Origin: an uncultured Pseudomonadales bacterium
Lineage (GTDB): Bacteria > Pseudomonadota > Gammaproteobacteria > Pseudomonadales > Porticoccaceae
Assembly: GCA_943788875.1 (NCBI GenBank)
Contig: CALSSA010000009.1
Coordinates: 186,001-250,000 of the forward strand
Direction of reading: 5' to 3'
DNA length: 64,000 nucleotides
The position numbers and the translations under genes are program-made. Within the stretch, counting starts at the first letter, position 1; each line of letters opens with the position of its first letter. Shown here one piece after another: positions 47,857 to 57,120 of this stretch. The notes beneath the pieces are model-generated. The model saw only the letters and a program-made list of their open reading frames with translations, had not been told where the DNA came from and made no database searches.

Positions 47857-49140
47857 TTATTTTGAGCTAGATTCGCCTTGATTATCTTCTAGCCTGGTGC
47901 TGCTCTCCTGCTGAGCAATATCATCCACAGACAGATCCTGTGGAAGAGTCTTTTTTGTTTTCGCGCCAAGCTTTTTTAACTCTTCGCTGCGACGCACTAG
48001 ATTACCACGACCGCTGGATAGACGCTTGCGTGCTGTGTCCCAGGCCTCGGTGCTTTTGTCTAAATGGCGACCCACTTCATCCAGTGCCTCGACATAGAGC
48101 ACAAATTGATCATGCAGCGCGCCAGCCTTGTCTGCAATTAACTGGGCATTGCGATTTTGATCGGCATAGCGCCACAGGTTTTTGATGGTGCGCAAAGTCA
48201 CCATTAATGTACTTGGGCTGACCAGAATAATGCCGCGATCATAAGCGTCGCGCATCATTTCTGGGTCATGGTCCAGTGCCAACATAAAGGCTGACTCAAC
48301 AGGCACAAAGATAAGCACAAAGTCGAGACTATTAACCCCTTCCAAGTTCTCATAGTCTTTGCCGCTAAGCCCTTTAATATGAGCCCGCAGGGAGGCCAGA
48401 TGCTGGCTCAGGCACTGTGCTTTGGTCTCATCATCCTCGGCGTGGAAGTAACGCTCATAGTCCACCAGGCTGACCTTGGCATCAATGACAATATCCCGGC
48501 CCTCGGGTAGATGCACGACGACATCAGGGTTGCGCCGCTTGCCAGATTCATCTTTTAGCGCCACCTGAGTATCGTATTCACGGCCATTGGTCAGACCAGA
48601 ATCTTCAAGCAATTTCTCCAGTACAAACTCACCCCAGTTACCCTGGGCTTTATTGTCGCCACGCAGTGCATTGGCCAGGCTAACGGCATCAGCGGAGATC
48701 TGTAAGGTTTGCTTTTGTAGCTCGCTAATCTGTCCGACCAGTTTATTGCGGTCGGCATTCTCTTTGTCGTAGGCGGTCTCAACCTGTTTGCGGAAATCTC
48801 CCAGATCACGTCGCAATGGACTTAGAGAAACCTCTATAGCTTCCTTACTCTGCGCGGAGAACTTAGCCTGCTTATCGTCAAAGATACGATTGGCTAGATT
48901 CTCAAATTCCTGCCCAAGACTTAACTTGGCTTCTTGCAGTAATTTAAGTTGGGATTCGTACTGAGCCTGCTGGCTGGACAGACGCTGTTCCAGCAAGGCA
49001 TTGCTTGAAAACAGTTCAGATACCTGAGCCGCCTGTCGATTGCGACCCAGTAGCTGGCTTAGACTGAAACCCAACAGCAGGCCCGCGACTAAGCCGCCGC
49101 AGGTCCAGAGAATTAAACTGAGACTAATTGATGTTTGCAT
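47857..49140 (-). CDS. rmuC: DNA recombination protein RmuC
   Basis: A 427-residue protein with one N-terminal membrane helix (about 8-28), a coiled coil from about 40 to 170, and the RmuC nuclease-like domain: GNWGEFVLEKLLEDSGL (about 170), RNPDVVVHLPEGRDIVIDAKV (in parts, about 205-223) and LVSPSTLMVTLRTI. RmuC limits inversions and rearrangements at short repeats in E. coli. It is divergent, at 84 bases, from the AddB-like gene, so this is a repair-gene neighbourhood. Confidence 0.93.
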   Translation of the reverse strand: MQTSISLSLILWTCGGLVAGLLLGFSLSQLLGRNRQAAQVSELFSSNALLEQRLSSQQAQYESQLKLLQEAKLSLGQEFENLANRIFDDKQAKFSAQSKEAIEVSLSPLRRDLGDFRKQVETAYDKENADRNKLVGQISELQKQTLQISADAVSLANALRGDNKAQGNWGEFVLEKLLEDSGLTNGREYDTQVALKDESGKRRNPDVVVHLPEGRDIVIDAKVSLVDYERYFHAEDDETKAQCLSQHLASLRAHIKGLSGKDYENLEGVNSLDFVLIFVPVESAFMLALDHDPEMMRDAYDRGIILVSPSTLMVTLRTIKNLWRYADQNRNAQLIADKAGALHDQFVLYVEALDEVGRHLDKSTEAWDTARKRLSSGRGNLVRRSEELKKLGAKTKKTLPQDLSVDDIAQQESSTRLEDNQGESSSK

Positions 49141-49224
49141 GGCTTTATTGTATCAGCCCTCTGTCAATTACACTGCTGTTTTGCGATTATAGAGGCAACT
49201 AATCAGTAAAAGTCACTGACTGCA

Positions 49225-51888
49225 ATGTTGCCGCCTTTAATAGATATAGCTCCGTTTCGTGAGGCCCTTCTCGCCGACCAGTTAATACTGACGCCGAATC
49301 ATCGACTGGCGGCAAAGATAGCCGATTCCTGGGCCAGTGAAATGCAGACTCAGGCTAATGTGTGGCGCGCACCCCGGGTCTTTTCAATTGATCATTGGCT
49401 GCGGCATTGCTGGGATGAACTGCAGGACCAGAATCACGATCTGGTAAATGGTCTGGGGCTGGTCGGCCAGCAACAGAGCCGCTACTACTGGGATCGTGCG
49501 ATCGCAGAATCCAGCCCTATTACCAGAGCCGATGCCAAAGGTCGTTTCAACAAACTGGCTGCTGAGACACAGAAGATACTCGATGGCTGGAACCTCCCAT
49601 TGGAGAAGATCCCAGTTGAGTCGCCAAGTACTTTACAGTTTGTTGAATGGGCACAGAATTTCGCTAGCCTGTTGCAGCGCAATCAGCTAATAACCCAGGC
49701 CCGCAGTTGGCAGTTGGTGGCAGAGGGTTTTGCCCAATCGGCTCTAGCCCAAGAGTCAGTTATTTGTCTGTATGGCTTTCAATCTATACCCCCAGCTCAG
49801 CTGCTGGCTATTACTAATGCCTGCGACCAGCATATTGAGATAGTGCATTCGGTGACAGACTGCAATGCCAACCTGGTTCAATGTTTAGATCCGCGACAGG
49901 AAGTAGCTGCCGCGGCTCAATGGGCAGCACAGCAGTTAGCCGCAGACCCAGGCCAACGTATTGGCATTATTATTCCGGAGCTCAATAACTCGCTTGATCA
50001 GGTCAGCCGAATACTGTCTGAGGCTCTCGCCGCTGAGTCTACGGATGTAGCGGTTAATATCTCGGCGGGTACCGCACTGCTAGATACCAGCCCGGTAAGA
50101 GCGGCCTGTGCATTACTGGGGCTATTGCAAGACAGACGTCCATTACAGGATTGGCTGGAGTTACTTCACTCACCCTATTCGATCTTTTCCCAGCTGCCAG
50201 TGCAGATTTTAGTGGACACTGAGTTGGCGCTGCGTGACAGCAGAGCTTTCGAGTTCAATTTGGAAAAGTTTGCCAACCATCTCAGTCACGGGATCAATCT
50301 GGCTGCCAATACTGATGATATCGCTGAGTCACTAAAGCCCCTGTTTGAACTACGTAACAATCAGCGCCAAATTCACAAATTGCGGCAGAGTTTCAGTCAG
50401 TGGCGGCTATTTTTTGAGCAGATGCTCAATGATCTTGGCTGGCCCGGAAAACGCAGTCTGGACAGCATGGAATATCAGCAGCGAGAGCATTGGCAGCGAC
50501 TGCTAGACCTGTTTTCAGGCCTCGATAATCTGGGTATAGAAGTTGGCCTCAACACAGCGCGAAGGCATCTGCAGCAGATGGCTCAGGATGCAGTATTCCA
50601 TCCACAGACCGGTGATGCCCCACTGCAGATACTTGGCCTGCTTGAGGGCTCAGGACTAAGCTTTGATCAACTGTGGATTATGGGCATGCACAGCCAGAAC
50701 TTCCCTGCTTCGGTGGCTATTAACCCATTGCTACCTGCCGAATTTCAGCGCGAGCACAGGATGCCCCACAGTCTGCCTGAGCGGGAACTGGCCATCGCAA
50801 AACAGCTGTGCAGCGACTATAAAAATCATAGCGATCGCCTAGTGGTCAGCTACCCAATTATGCGCGGTGAAGAACAGCTTGCACCCAGTCCAATAATTGA
50901 GGAACTTGAGTTAATCCCGCTGGAGAGGCTAATAAGTGGTCTCAGGCCCCACCCACCATGGTTGCGGCAAGTTGAACAGACTGAACTTATCGAAGAACCA
51001 GCCTGCCCTTACAGCTCAGAGTCAGAGAAAATACAGGGCGGTAGTACTCTGCTAAAGAACCAGTCGCAGCTGCCATTTAATGCTTTTGCCATACACCGCC
51101 TCTGGGCCCAGCCATTGCAGCAACCCAGCAGTGGTCTGTCGCCAATGGATCGAGGTACATTGCTCCATGATGTGATGTATCGCCTGTGGACTGAATGGCA
51201 GAGTTCAGCTCATCTTCACAGTCTTTCAGAGGAACAGATCAACGCCTCGCTGGATATGGTTATTAACGCCAGCCTCACTAAAATGGCAACCGATCAACCA
51301 GTGCTATTAGGCCTGCGTTACCGCCTGCTGGAGCAGAGACGACTCCGCAAATTGGTCGGCCAGTGGATCGACGAGGAAAAGCGCAGGCCAGCCTTTAATG
51401 TGTTGGGTCTGGAGCAGCAAGCCAGTATCGATTTTCCTGGTCTGCGTATCTCACTGCGCCTAGACCGGGTTGATCAGGTAGGAGACCAACAGTTGATTAT
51501 TGATTATAAGACCGGTGAAGTAACTCCTGGTCACTGGTATAGCGAGCGACCTAAGGATCCGCAGCTGCCGCTGTATCTGCTGGCCAGCGAGCCCCAGGCA
51601 GATGGCTGTGCCTTTGCCCAGATAAAAGGCGGCAAGATAAAATTTGTTGGCACTGGCGGTACAGCATTATTTGATGATCTCAAGGTTGCAGAGGACTGGA
51701 CCTGGCAGCTAGATCAATGGCAGATGGCACTGACTGATCTTGCTGCCGAATTTGTTGCTGGTGAGGCTCAAGTTCAGGTGTTTGAGACAAGCGCTCTTAA
51801 CTTTCAGGACCATCTATTGCCACTCAATCGTTATCTAGAGCAGGCAGATATTAGCGCCCAGTTAGAACAGAATGAGGCGCCGCAATGA
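49225..51888 (+). CDS. AddB-like PD-(D/E)XK nuclease (probable DNA repair protein family)
   Basis: An 887-residue protein related to AddB. The N-terminal two-thirds is a degenerate helicase fold (start LILTPNHRLAAKIADSWA, about 20) without a good Walker A. The C-terminal nuclease has GTLLHDVMYRLW (about 646), LRLDRVDQVGDQQ and LIIDYKTGEV (about 760), then PQLPLYLLA: the RecB-type PD-(D/E)XK set. It fits the family described as a probable DNA repair protein homologous to AddB (TIGR03623, from memory). It overlaps the helicase partner gene by ATGA. I see no AddB-like iron-sulfur cysteine set. Confidence 0.85.
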   Translation: MLPPLIDIAPFREALLADQLILTPNHRLAAKIADSWASEMQTQANVWRAPRVFSIDHWLRHCWDELQDQNHDLVNGLGLVGQQQSRYYWDRAIAESSPITRADAKGRFNKLAAETQKILDGWNLPLEKIPVESPSTLQFVEWAQNFASLLQRNQLITQARSWQLVAEGFAQSALAQESVICLYGFQSIPPAQLLAITNACDQHIEIVHSVTDCNANLVQCLDPRQEVAAAAQWAAQQLAADPGQRIGIIIPELNNSLDQVSRILSEALAAESTDVAVNISAGTALLDTSPVRAACALLGLLQDRRPLQDWLELLHSPYSIFSQLPVQILVDTELALRDSRAFEFNLEKFANHLSHGINLAANTDDIAESLKPLFELRNNQRQIHKLRQSFSQWRLFFEQMLNDLGWPGKRSLDSMEYQQREHWQRLLDLFSGLDNLGIEVGLNTARRHLQQMAQDAVFHPQTGDAPLQILGLLEGSGLSFDQLWIMGMHSQNFPASVAINPLLPAEFQREHRMPHSLPERELAIAKQLCSDYKNHSDRLVVSYPIMRGEEQLAPSPIIEELELIPLERLISGLRPHPPWLRQVEQTELIEEPACPYSSESEKIQGGSTLLKNQSQLPFNAFAIHRLWAQPLQQPSSGLSPMDRGTLLHDVMYRLWTEWQSSAHLHSLSEEQINASLDMVINASLTKMATDQPVLLGLRYRLLEQRRLRKLVGQWIDEEKRRPAFNVLGLEQQASIDFPGLRISLRLDRVDQVGDQQLIIDYKTGEVTPGHWYSERPKDPQLPLYLLASEPQADGCAFAQIKGGKIKFVGTGGTALFDDLKVAEDWTWQLDQWQMALTDLAAEFVAGEAQVQVFETSALNFQDHLLPLNRYLEQADISAQLEQNEAPQ

Positions 51889-54800
51889 GTGCCGATACTA
51901 ACGCCACTTTTAATGACGGTGCTGCACGTTTACAGGCTCTCGATCCGGAGCAGAGCTTTATTGTTTCTGCGCCAGCTGGTTCGGGCAAAACCGGTCTTAT
52001 CACTCAGCGCGTGCTACGCCTGCTGTGCACGGTGGAGCACCCCGAGCAGATACTGTGCATCACCTTTACCCGCAAAGCTGCTGGTGAAATGGCGGTTCGT
52101 ATCCACAATGCATTGCATGAGGCCGCTCACAGCCCGCGCCCTGAGGGCCAGTATCAGGCTCAAACCTGGGACTTAGCTGCAGCGGCAGTAGAGCGCAGCA
52201 ATCAATTGGGCTGGAACCTAACAGCAATGCCTGGCCGTCTGCGCATTCAAACCATTGACGGATTCTGTCGTTATATTGCCAGCCAGTTTGCCCTTGAAAC
52301 TAAGGTTGGTGTGCTCCCAGAGCCCAGTGAGAATCCCCAGGTGCATTATCAGGCTGCCGCTCGTAACTTGCTGGCAGACCTTGAACAGGATAGTGATACA
52401 GGCCGATATCTGGGCGTGCTGCTGGCCCATACAGGCAACAACCTTGAACGCTGCGAGCAGTTGTTGTCCGAGTTGCTTAGCAAGCGTGAGCAATGGCTGC
52501 CACTGATTTTTCAAGCGGCAAATAACCAGAGTTATTTCCAAATGGTAGTGGAGCAGCTGGTCGGCGAGACTCTGATGGATCTGGAGTCTGCCCTGCAGCC
52601 TATAGCTGGAGAGCTGGTGGAACTGGCCGATTTTGCCGCTACCCATGTACCTGCAGAGAAAAACTCCCCCCTGATGCAGCTGCAGGGTCTTATTGAATTG
52701 CCAGACCATAGCTTTTTTGGTTTGGCTCAGTGGAAAGCACTGCTCAGTCTGCTGGTCACCAAAGATCGCAAGCCAAGGAAAACACTGACTGTTGCCGAGG
52801 GTTTCCCGGCCAGTGAAAAACCCACTAAAGCACGCATGCTTAGCCTTCTGGACTGGAGCAGAGATAATGCTGGGCTGCAGGAGCAAATCAGCAATACATT
52901 ATTTCTACCTGAGACAGATATCACTGAAGCCCAACAAGATATTCTTGATGCTCTGGGATATCTGCTTCCCCTGCTGGCGGCAAAGCTGGATATTATTTTT
53001 CAGCAACAGGAACAGTGCGACTATCCGGCAATTACTCTGGCAGCGTTGCAAGCTTTAGAGCAATCCCCCGAAGACGGTGCTGTTTCAGATATCACCATGC
53101 GGCTGGATTACAGCCTCAGGCATATATTGGTCGATGAGTTTCAAGACACCTCCAGTTCACAGATACAGCTTTTAGAGCATCTACTCGCGGGCTGGGAGCC
53201 AGAGGATGGCAGAACATTATTTCTGGTTGGCGATGCTATGCAGTCTCTATACAGTTTTCGCAATGCCAATGTGGGTCTTTTTCTGCAGGCACAGCAACAG
53301 CCGTTGGGCCCAGTGCAATGTCAGCCATTGACTCTATCGACCAATTTTCGCTCCCAGCTGGGTATTGTGGACTGGGTTAATCAGGCCTTTACCCATGCCT
53401 TTCCTGCTCAGGCAGATATCAGCCGCGGTGCTATTCCCTATTCCCCCTCCGTAGCTCATAAAGAAGCAGCCTCCGGCAGAGCCCTAGAATTTTATGGCTT
53501 TAGCTGTGAAGACAAGCAGGATTATGACCTGGTTGAGGCCGAACAGGTGGCGACCACCTGTGTTGATATACAGAGTCAAAGTCTTGGGCAGAGTATTGCC
53601 ATTTTGGTGCGCGGCCGCGGCCATTTAAAACAGATTGTTCCGGCACTGGGACGAGCTAATCTAAGCTGGCAAGCTATAGATATAAACCCGCTTAAGACGG
53701 TAATGCCGGTGATGGATATGCTGTCATTGACCCGCGCTCTGCTCTCTCCCGCCGATCGCATCGCCTGGCTGGCGGTTCTTCGAGCCCCTTTTTGTGGTCT
53801 GGACCTGGGCGATTTGGTGGCTATTACCAACAGCCTGGAAACCAGTGGCAAAAAGCCAATGGCGATACTACACCGATTACAAAAGCTGGATAGGGATCAA
53901 AATATTGGCCTTTCTGACTATGCTCGCCACAGGCTGCAGTCTGTTATATCCGCGCTGTTGCAAGCCTGGCACAGTCGCGGCAGGCTGAGTCTGCGCAACT
54001 GTGTGGAGCAACTCTGGTTAAAGCTGGGTGGCCCCGCCACCTTACATAGCAGCACAGATCTCGATGATGTGCGCAGCTATCTTGATTTGCTGGAGGACTG
54101 GCAGGTTGCAGGTACAGTGAAAGATTGGGATGCTTTCCAGCAGGCTGCAGACAAGCTGTTTGCCGCGCCTAATGCTGGCGAGACAGACCAGCCGAGCATC
54201 CAGATTATGACTATCCATAAATCCAAAGGGCTAGAATTTGATCATGTTCTGCTCCCTGGATTGAGTAAAACACCAAAATCTGGTGATAGACAATTACTCC
54301 GCTGGCAGCAGCATATAGATCAACAGGGACAGCAATCACTGATTATGGCGCCCCTGGGCGCCCATGATGAGGAAGACGACAGTCTCTATAAATATTTAAA
54401 ACACGAGGAGTCAGTTAAAACCGCATTGGAAAACACCAGAGTTCTCTATGTTGCTGCCACCAGAGCAGTACTAAAGCTCTATTTATTTGCTCAGCTAAAG
54501 CCGAGCAAAACCGGCTGGCAGTCCCCGGGCAAAACAACCTTGCTAGGTCCAATCTGGAAAACAGTTGAAGCGGATATTACCGCTGGCACCTACATTGCTA
54601 ACCAGGTTGCGGCCAGTAATTCGGTGTTAAGCCAGCAGCCAGGGCTGCGCCACAAGCGGCGGTTGGTTGCAAATTTCAGTGCTGCTGATGCGCCCGTGCC
54701 TGGTCTGTGCACAGGCGCCGAAAGCAACCGCAAGTCCGATAACGGCAGTCCCAGCGGCAGTACAGTATCCAGCAGAGCCAAGCATTTAGGCACCTGTATC

Positions 54801-55295
54801 CACCGAACCTTAAAACAGATCGCCAATGAGGGTGTGCCCGCCTGGTCATCTGGGCGATTGCAGCGACTACCTCAAACCTGGTCGGCACAGCTAAAGGAAC
54901 TCGGTCTGCTGGCCACAGCGGAAGAGCTGGGGCAAATGAGTCAGGCGCTGGGCAATATGCTGGCTGACCCTAAAGGCATATGGATTTTGCAGCATCATTC
55001 TCAGGCCGCATGTGAGCAGGTGCTAAGTTATTCGTCCAATATTGCTGGCCATGGCGGTGTTTCCATTGTCGACAGAACTTTTGTCGACGAGGCAGTGCGC
55101 TGGATTATCGATTACAAGTTTTCAGCCCCTGAGGCTGGAGAAGAAACCAGCGACTTTGTGCAACGACAGATTGCCAGCTATCAGGCGCAGTTAACCCATT
55201 ACGCCAAACTCTATAGCCATATGGAGCAACTGCCGGTCCGATGCGCTCTGTATTTCCCGCAAATACCATTGTTTGTTGAGGTTGCGGCGGATTAA
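51885..55295 (+). CDS. AddA/RecB-like UvrD-family helicase-nuclease
   Basis: A 1136-residue SF1A helicase with all motifs: SAPAGSGKTGLIT (I, about 28), ITFTRKAAGEM (Ia), LVDEFQDTSSSQ (II, about 415), GDAMQSLYSFRNA (III), LSTNFRSQ (IV), IMTIHKSKGLEFD (V, about 773) and VLYVAATRAV (VI). A RecB-type nuclease ends it: LGTCIHRTL, WIIDYKFSAPE (about 1070) and YQAQLTHYAKLY. With the AddB-like partner it gives a two-nuclease, one-motor complex like AddAB. Most gammaproteobacteria use RecBCD; whether this genome has both is unknown. Confidence 0.88.
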   Translation: MSADTNATFNDGAARLQALDPEQSFIVSAPAGSGKTGLITQRVLRLLCTVEHPEQILCITFTRKAAGEMAVRIHNALHEAAHSPRPEGQYQAQTWDLAAAAVERSNQLGWNLTAMPGRLRIQTIDGFCRYIASQFALETKVGVLPEPSENPQVHYQAAARNLLADLEQDSDTGRYLGVLLAHTGNNLERCEQLLSELLSKREQWLPLIFQAANNQSYFQMVVEQLVGETLMDLESALQPIAGELVELADFAATHVPAEKNSPLMQLQGLIELPDHSFFGLAQWKALLSLLVTKDRKPRKTLTVAEGFPASEKPTKARMLSLLDWSRDNAGLQEQISNTLFLPETDITEAQQDILDALGYLLPLLAAKLDIIFQQQEQCDYPAITLAALQALEQSPEDGAVSDITMRLDYSLRHILVDEFQDTSSSQIQLLEHLLAGWEPEDGRTLFLVGDAMQSLYSFRNANVGLFLQAQQQPLGPVQCQPLTLSTNFRSQLGIVDWVNQAFTHAFPAQADISRGAIPYSPSVAHKEAASGRALEFYGFSCEDKQDYDLVEAEQVATTCVDIQSQSLGQSIAILVRGRGHLKQIVPALGRANLSWQAIDINPLKTVMPVMDMLSLTRALLSPADRIAWLAVLRAPFCGLDLGDLVAITNSLETSGKKPMAILHRLQKLDRDQNIGLSDYARHRLQSVISALLQAWHSRGRLSLRNCVEQLWLKLGGPATLHSSTDLDDVRSYLDLLEDWQVAGTVKDWDAFQQAADKLFAAPNAGETDQPSIQIMTIHKSKGLEFDHVLLPGLSKTPKSGDRQLLRWQQHIDQQGQQSLIMAPLGAHDEEDDSLYKYLKHEESVKTALENTRVLYVAATRAVLKLYLFAQLKPSKTGWQSPGKTTLLGPIWKTVEADITAGTYIANQVAASNSVLSQQPGLRHKRRLVANFSAADAPVPGLCTGAESNRKSDNGSPSGSTVSSRAKHLGTCIHRTLKQIANEGVPAWSSGRLQRLPQTWSAQLKELGLLATAEELGQMSQALGNMLADPKGIWILQHHSQAACEQVLSYSSNIAGHGGVSIVDRTFVDEAVRWIIDYKFSAPEAGEETSDFVQRQIASYQAQLTHYAKLYSHMEQLPVRCALYFPQIPLFVEVAAD

Positions 55296-55297
55296 TC

Positions 55298-55325
55298 TTC
55301 ATATGTGAGTATTTTTCAGTACAAT
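55298..55325 (+). promoter_or_regulatory. Candidate aroG promoter
   Basis: TTCATA, a 16-base spacer and TACAAT (55320-55325), just after the AddA-like stop and 37 bases before the preferred aroG start. The -35 is weak. Confidence 0.35.
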
Positions 55326-55362
55326 GGCGATCTATTAAATGAAGTTAGTTAGGAACTCCAAA

Positions 55363-56436
55363 ATGGATCCCCAAGCCGTAGAAAACATAAATATCGAGCA
55401 ACCAGAAATCCTGATTACACCAGCACAGCTGAAGCAGGAAATACCCTTATCAGCAAAGGCTAGAGAAACCATTTCTGTAGGGCGCAAAGCCATAGAAAAT
55501 ATTCTTGAGCGCAAGGATCACCGAGTTGTGGTTGTGGTGGGTCCCTGCTCTATTCACGATCTTGAAGCAGCCAATGAATATGCTCTTAAGCTCAAGGAAC
55601 TGGCCGACAAAGTCAGTGATACCCTGCTTATTGTGATGCGTGTTTATTTTGAAAAGCCCCGCACCACAGTGGGCTGGAAAGGCCTGATTAACGACCCTTA
55701 TATGAATGACTCATTTAAGATTACCGATGGCCTGCATATTGGTCGCAAGTTACTGCATGATGTCTTGGAAATTGGCCTGCCAACGGCAACTGAAGCTCTG
55801 GACCCCATATCCCCGCAATATATGCAGGACCTGATTGCCTGGTCTGCTATTGGTGCCCGCACTACTGAATCACAGACCCACCGCGAGATGGCCTCAGGCC
55901 TGTCTTCCTCTGTGGGCTTTAAGAACGGAACAGATGGCAGCCTCACCGTTGCCATTAACGCACTACAGTCAGTAGCCAGCCCTCACCGTTTTCTCGGCAT
56001 CAATTCTGACGGCAAGGTGTCCATTATCACTACCCGCGGCAACCCCTATGCGCATGTTGTACTGCGCGGTGGCAATGGCAAGCCCAACTATGATTCAGTC
56101 AGTGTATCTATCTGTCAGCAAGAATTAGAGTCTGCCGGTATTGCGGCCAATATTATGGTTGATTGTAGCCATGCTAATTCCAATAAAGATCACAATCTGC
56201 AGCCGCTGGTTCTGGATAATGTATCCAATCAGATACTTGAAGGAAATAAATCCATTATCGGGGTAATGATTGAGAGCCACCTCAAAGGCGGCAATCAGAA
56301 GCTGTCCAGCAATGCCGATGAAATGGAGTACGGAGTTTCTGTTACAGACGCCTGTATCGACTGGGAGACCACGGAGACCTCATTGCTGAATATGGCGAAC
56401 AAGCTGAGGGAGACCCTCAAGGCTCGCAAGAGTTAG
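55363..56436 (+). CDS. aroG: 3-deoxy-7-phosphoheptulonate (DAHP) synthase, class I
   Basis: First step of the shikimate pathway, joining PEP and erythrose 4-phosphate. It is the type I-alpha AroFGH form: VVVGPCSIHD (about 53), VYFEKPRTTVGWKGLINDP (about 86), GARTTESQTHREMASGLS and KNGTDGSL, DCSHANS and GVMIESHL are all present. I prefer the ATG at 55363 (357 residues), with AGGA eight bases upstream, over 55339. Which aromatic amino acid inhibits it cannot be told. No attenuator peptide or TyrR box is evident. A terminator follows. Confidence 0.94.
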   Translation: MDPQAVENINIEQPEILITPAQLKQEIPLSAKARETISVGRKAIENILERKDHRVVVVVGPCSIHDLEAANEYALKLKELADKVSDTLLIVMRVYFEKPRTTVGWKGLINDPYMNDSFKITDGLHIGRKLLHDVLEIGLPTATEALDPISPQYMQDLIAWSAIGARTTESQTHREMASGLSSSVGFKNGTDGSLTVAINALQSVASPHRFLGINSDGKVSIITTRGNPYAHVVLRGGNGKPNYDSVSVSICQQELESAGIAANIMVDCSHANSNKDHNLQPLVLDNVSNQILEGNKSIIGVMIESHLKGGNQKLSSNADEMEYGVSVTDACIDWETTETSLLNMANKLRETLKARKS

Positions 56437-56445
56437 CCCAGAGAT

Positions 56446-56476
56446 AAAAAAAGCCCCTACTTAGGGGCTTTTTTTT
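56446..56476 (+). terminator. Intrinsic terminator of aroG
   Basis: AAAAAAAGCCCCT and AGGGGCTTTTTTT pair around a short ACTT loop. The T-run on one strand and A-run on the other allow use in both directions, also for the facing HTH gene. Confidence 0.9.
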
Positions 56477-56496
56477 ATCTCTGCTTAATCTGTTCT

Positions 56497-56718
56497 TTAA
56501 GACTGCGGCAATCTGTAGACCTGCTGTATCTCAACCTTAAGTGCCGCGGCCAGAATCACCACCTCTCGATCTGTAACCCGGCGCAACTGTGATTCGATCT
56601 TTGCCAGAGTTCCCCGGCTAATGTCCCAATCGAGTATATTACAGCGCGCGGCCAACGCGTCCTGAGTCCAGCCTTTGTCCTGTCTTAACTGCCGTATTTT
56701 TGGCCCAACAATATTCAT
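56497..56718 (-). CDS. Small XRE-type HTH regulator
   Basis: A 73-residue single-domain helix-turn-helix protein: IRQLRQDKGWTQDALAARC and ISRGTLAKIESQLRRVTDREV (in parts) form the Cro/C1 fold, with a short tail. The ATG at 56718 has AGGGAG eight bases upstream; the longer frame starts without a ribosome-binding site. Such stand-alone XRE proteins are often repressors of their own divergent promoter. It is divergent from the unknown gene at 56796, and the spacer has two small dyads. Confidence 0.82.
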   Translation of the reverse strand: MNIVGPKIRQLRQDKGWTQDALAARCNILDWDISRGTLAKIESQLRRVTDREVVILAAALKVEIQQVYRLPQS

Positions 56719-56733
56719 CCCATATGCTCCCTG

Positions 56734-56785
56734 CAAGGAACTTGATTCTGCCAAAAAACAGTGCAACCATTGTTCCGCAAACGGA
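56734..56785. promoter_or_regulatory. Dyad motifs in the HTH/unknown-gene spacer
   Basis: CAAG-GAA-CTTG (56734-56744) and TCCG-CAAA-CGGA (56774-56785) are short perfect dyads, and GGAAC/GTTCC within them are also inverted to each other. They are plausible operators for the divergent HTH protein. Confidence 0.35.
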
Positions 56786-56795
56786 GCGTTAATTT

Positions 56796-57071
56796 ATGGA
56801 CAAACCAAACTTTAAAAAAACCTTAGCCCAAGATCTCAACAAGTTGAACAATGAATTTTTAGAATTCCGGCAGGATTGTGAATTTCTGGCCAGTGCCTTT
56901 AATGGCATGGTTGAGCAAGAGAACTACCAGGCTGATAGCACAGCAATGGGCGTGCTTTGCTTTTCACAATGGATGGTGCAAAAAGTAGATAAGCTGGGAG
57001 CCAATCTCGATCAAATCAATGCCAGTTTAGCGGCTCAGGGGCCAATAAACCCTTCAGCTGACTCGCCCTGA
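56796..57071 (+). CDS. Small soluble protein of unknown function
   Basis: A 91-residue acidic, mostly helical protein that I do not recognise. It has no signal peptide, membrane helix or Cys motif. The middle ADSTAMGVLCFSQWMVQKVD is the most structured part; the last 15 residues are Ser/Pro-rich. GGAG lies nine bases before the ATG. It is divergent from the XRE gene and 49 bases upstream of the J-domain gene, so regulation by the HTH protein and co-transcription with the J-domain gene are both possible. Confidence 0.65.
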   Translation: MDKPNFKKTLAQDLNKLNNEFLEFRQDCEFLASAFNGMVEQENYQADSTAMGVLCFSQWMVQKVDKLGANLDQINASLAAQGPINPSADSP

Positions 57072-57104
57072 TCGCCATAACAGGGTATTGTTAGGCCAAC
57101 TTAA

Positions 57105-57119
57105 TTAGGTACGACCTAA
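57105..57119 (+). promoter_or_regulatory. Perfect dyad in the translation start region of the J-domain gene
   Basis: TTAGGT-ACG-ACCTAA ends one base before the ATG at 57121 and takes the place of a normal ribosome-binding site. As RNA it would form a small hairpin over the initiation region; as DNA it could be an operator. Confidence 0.45.
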
Positions 57120-57120
57120 A

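Noticed and set aside
52218..52886. 222-codon open frame antisense to the AddA-like helicase
   Set aside because: It lies wholly inside a gene with all SF1 helicase motifs, has no ribosome-binding site and no recognisable domain.
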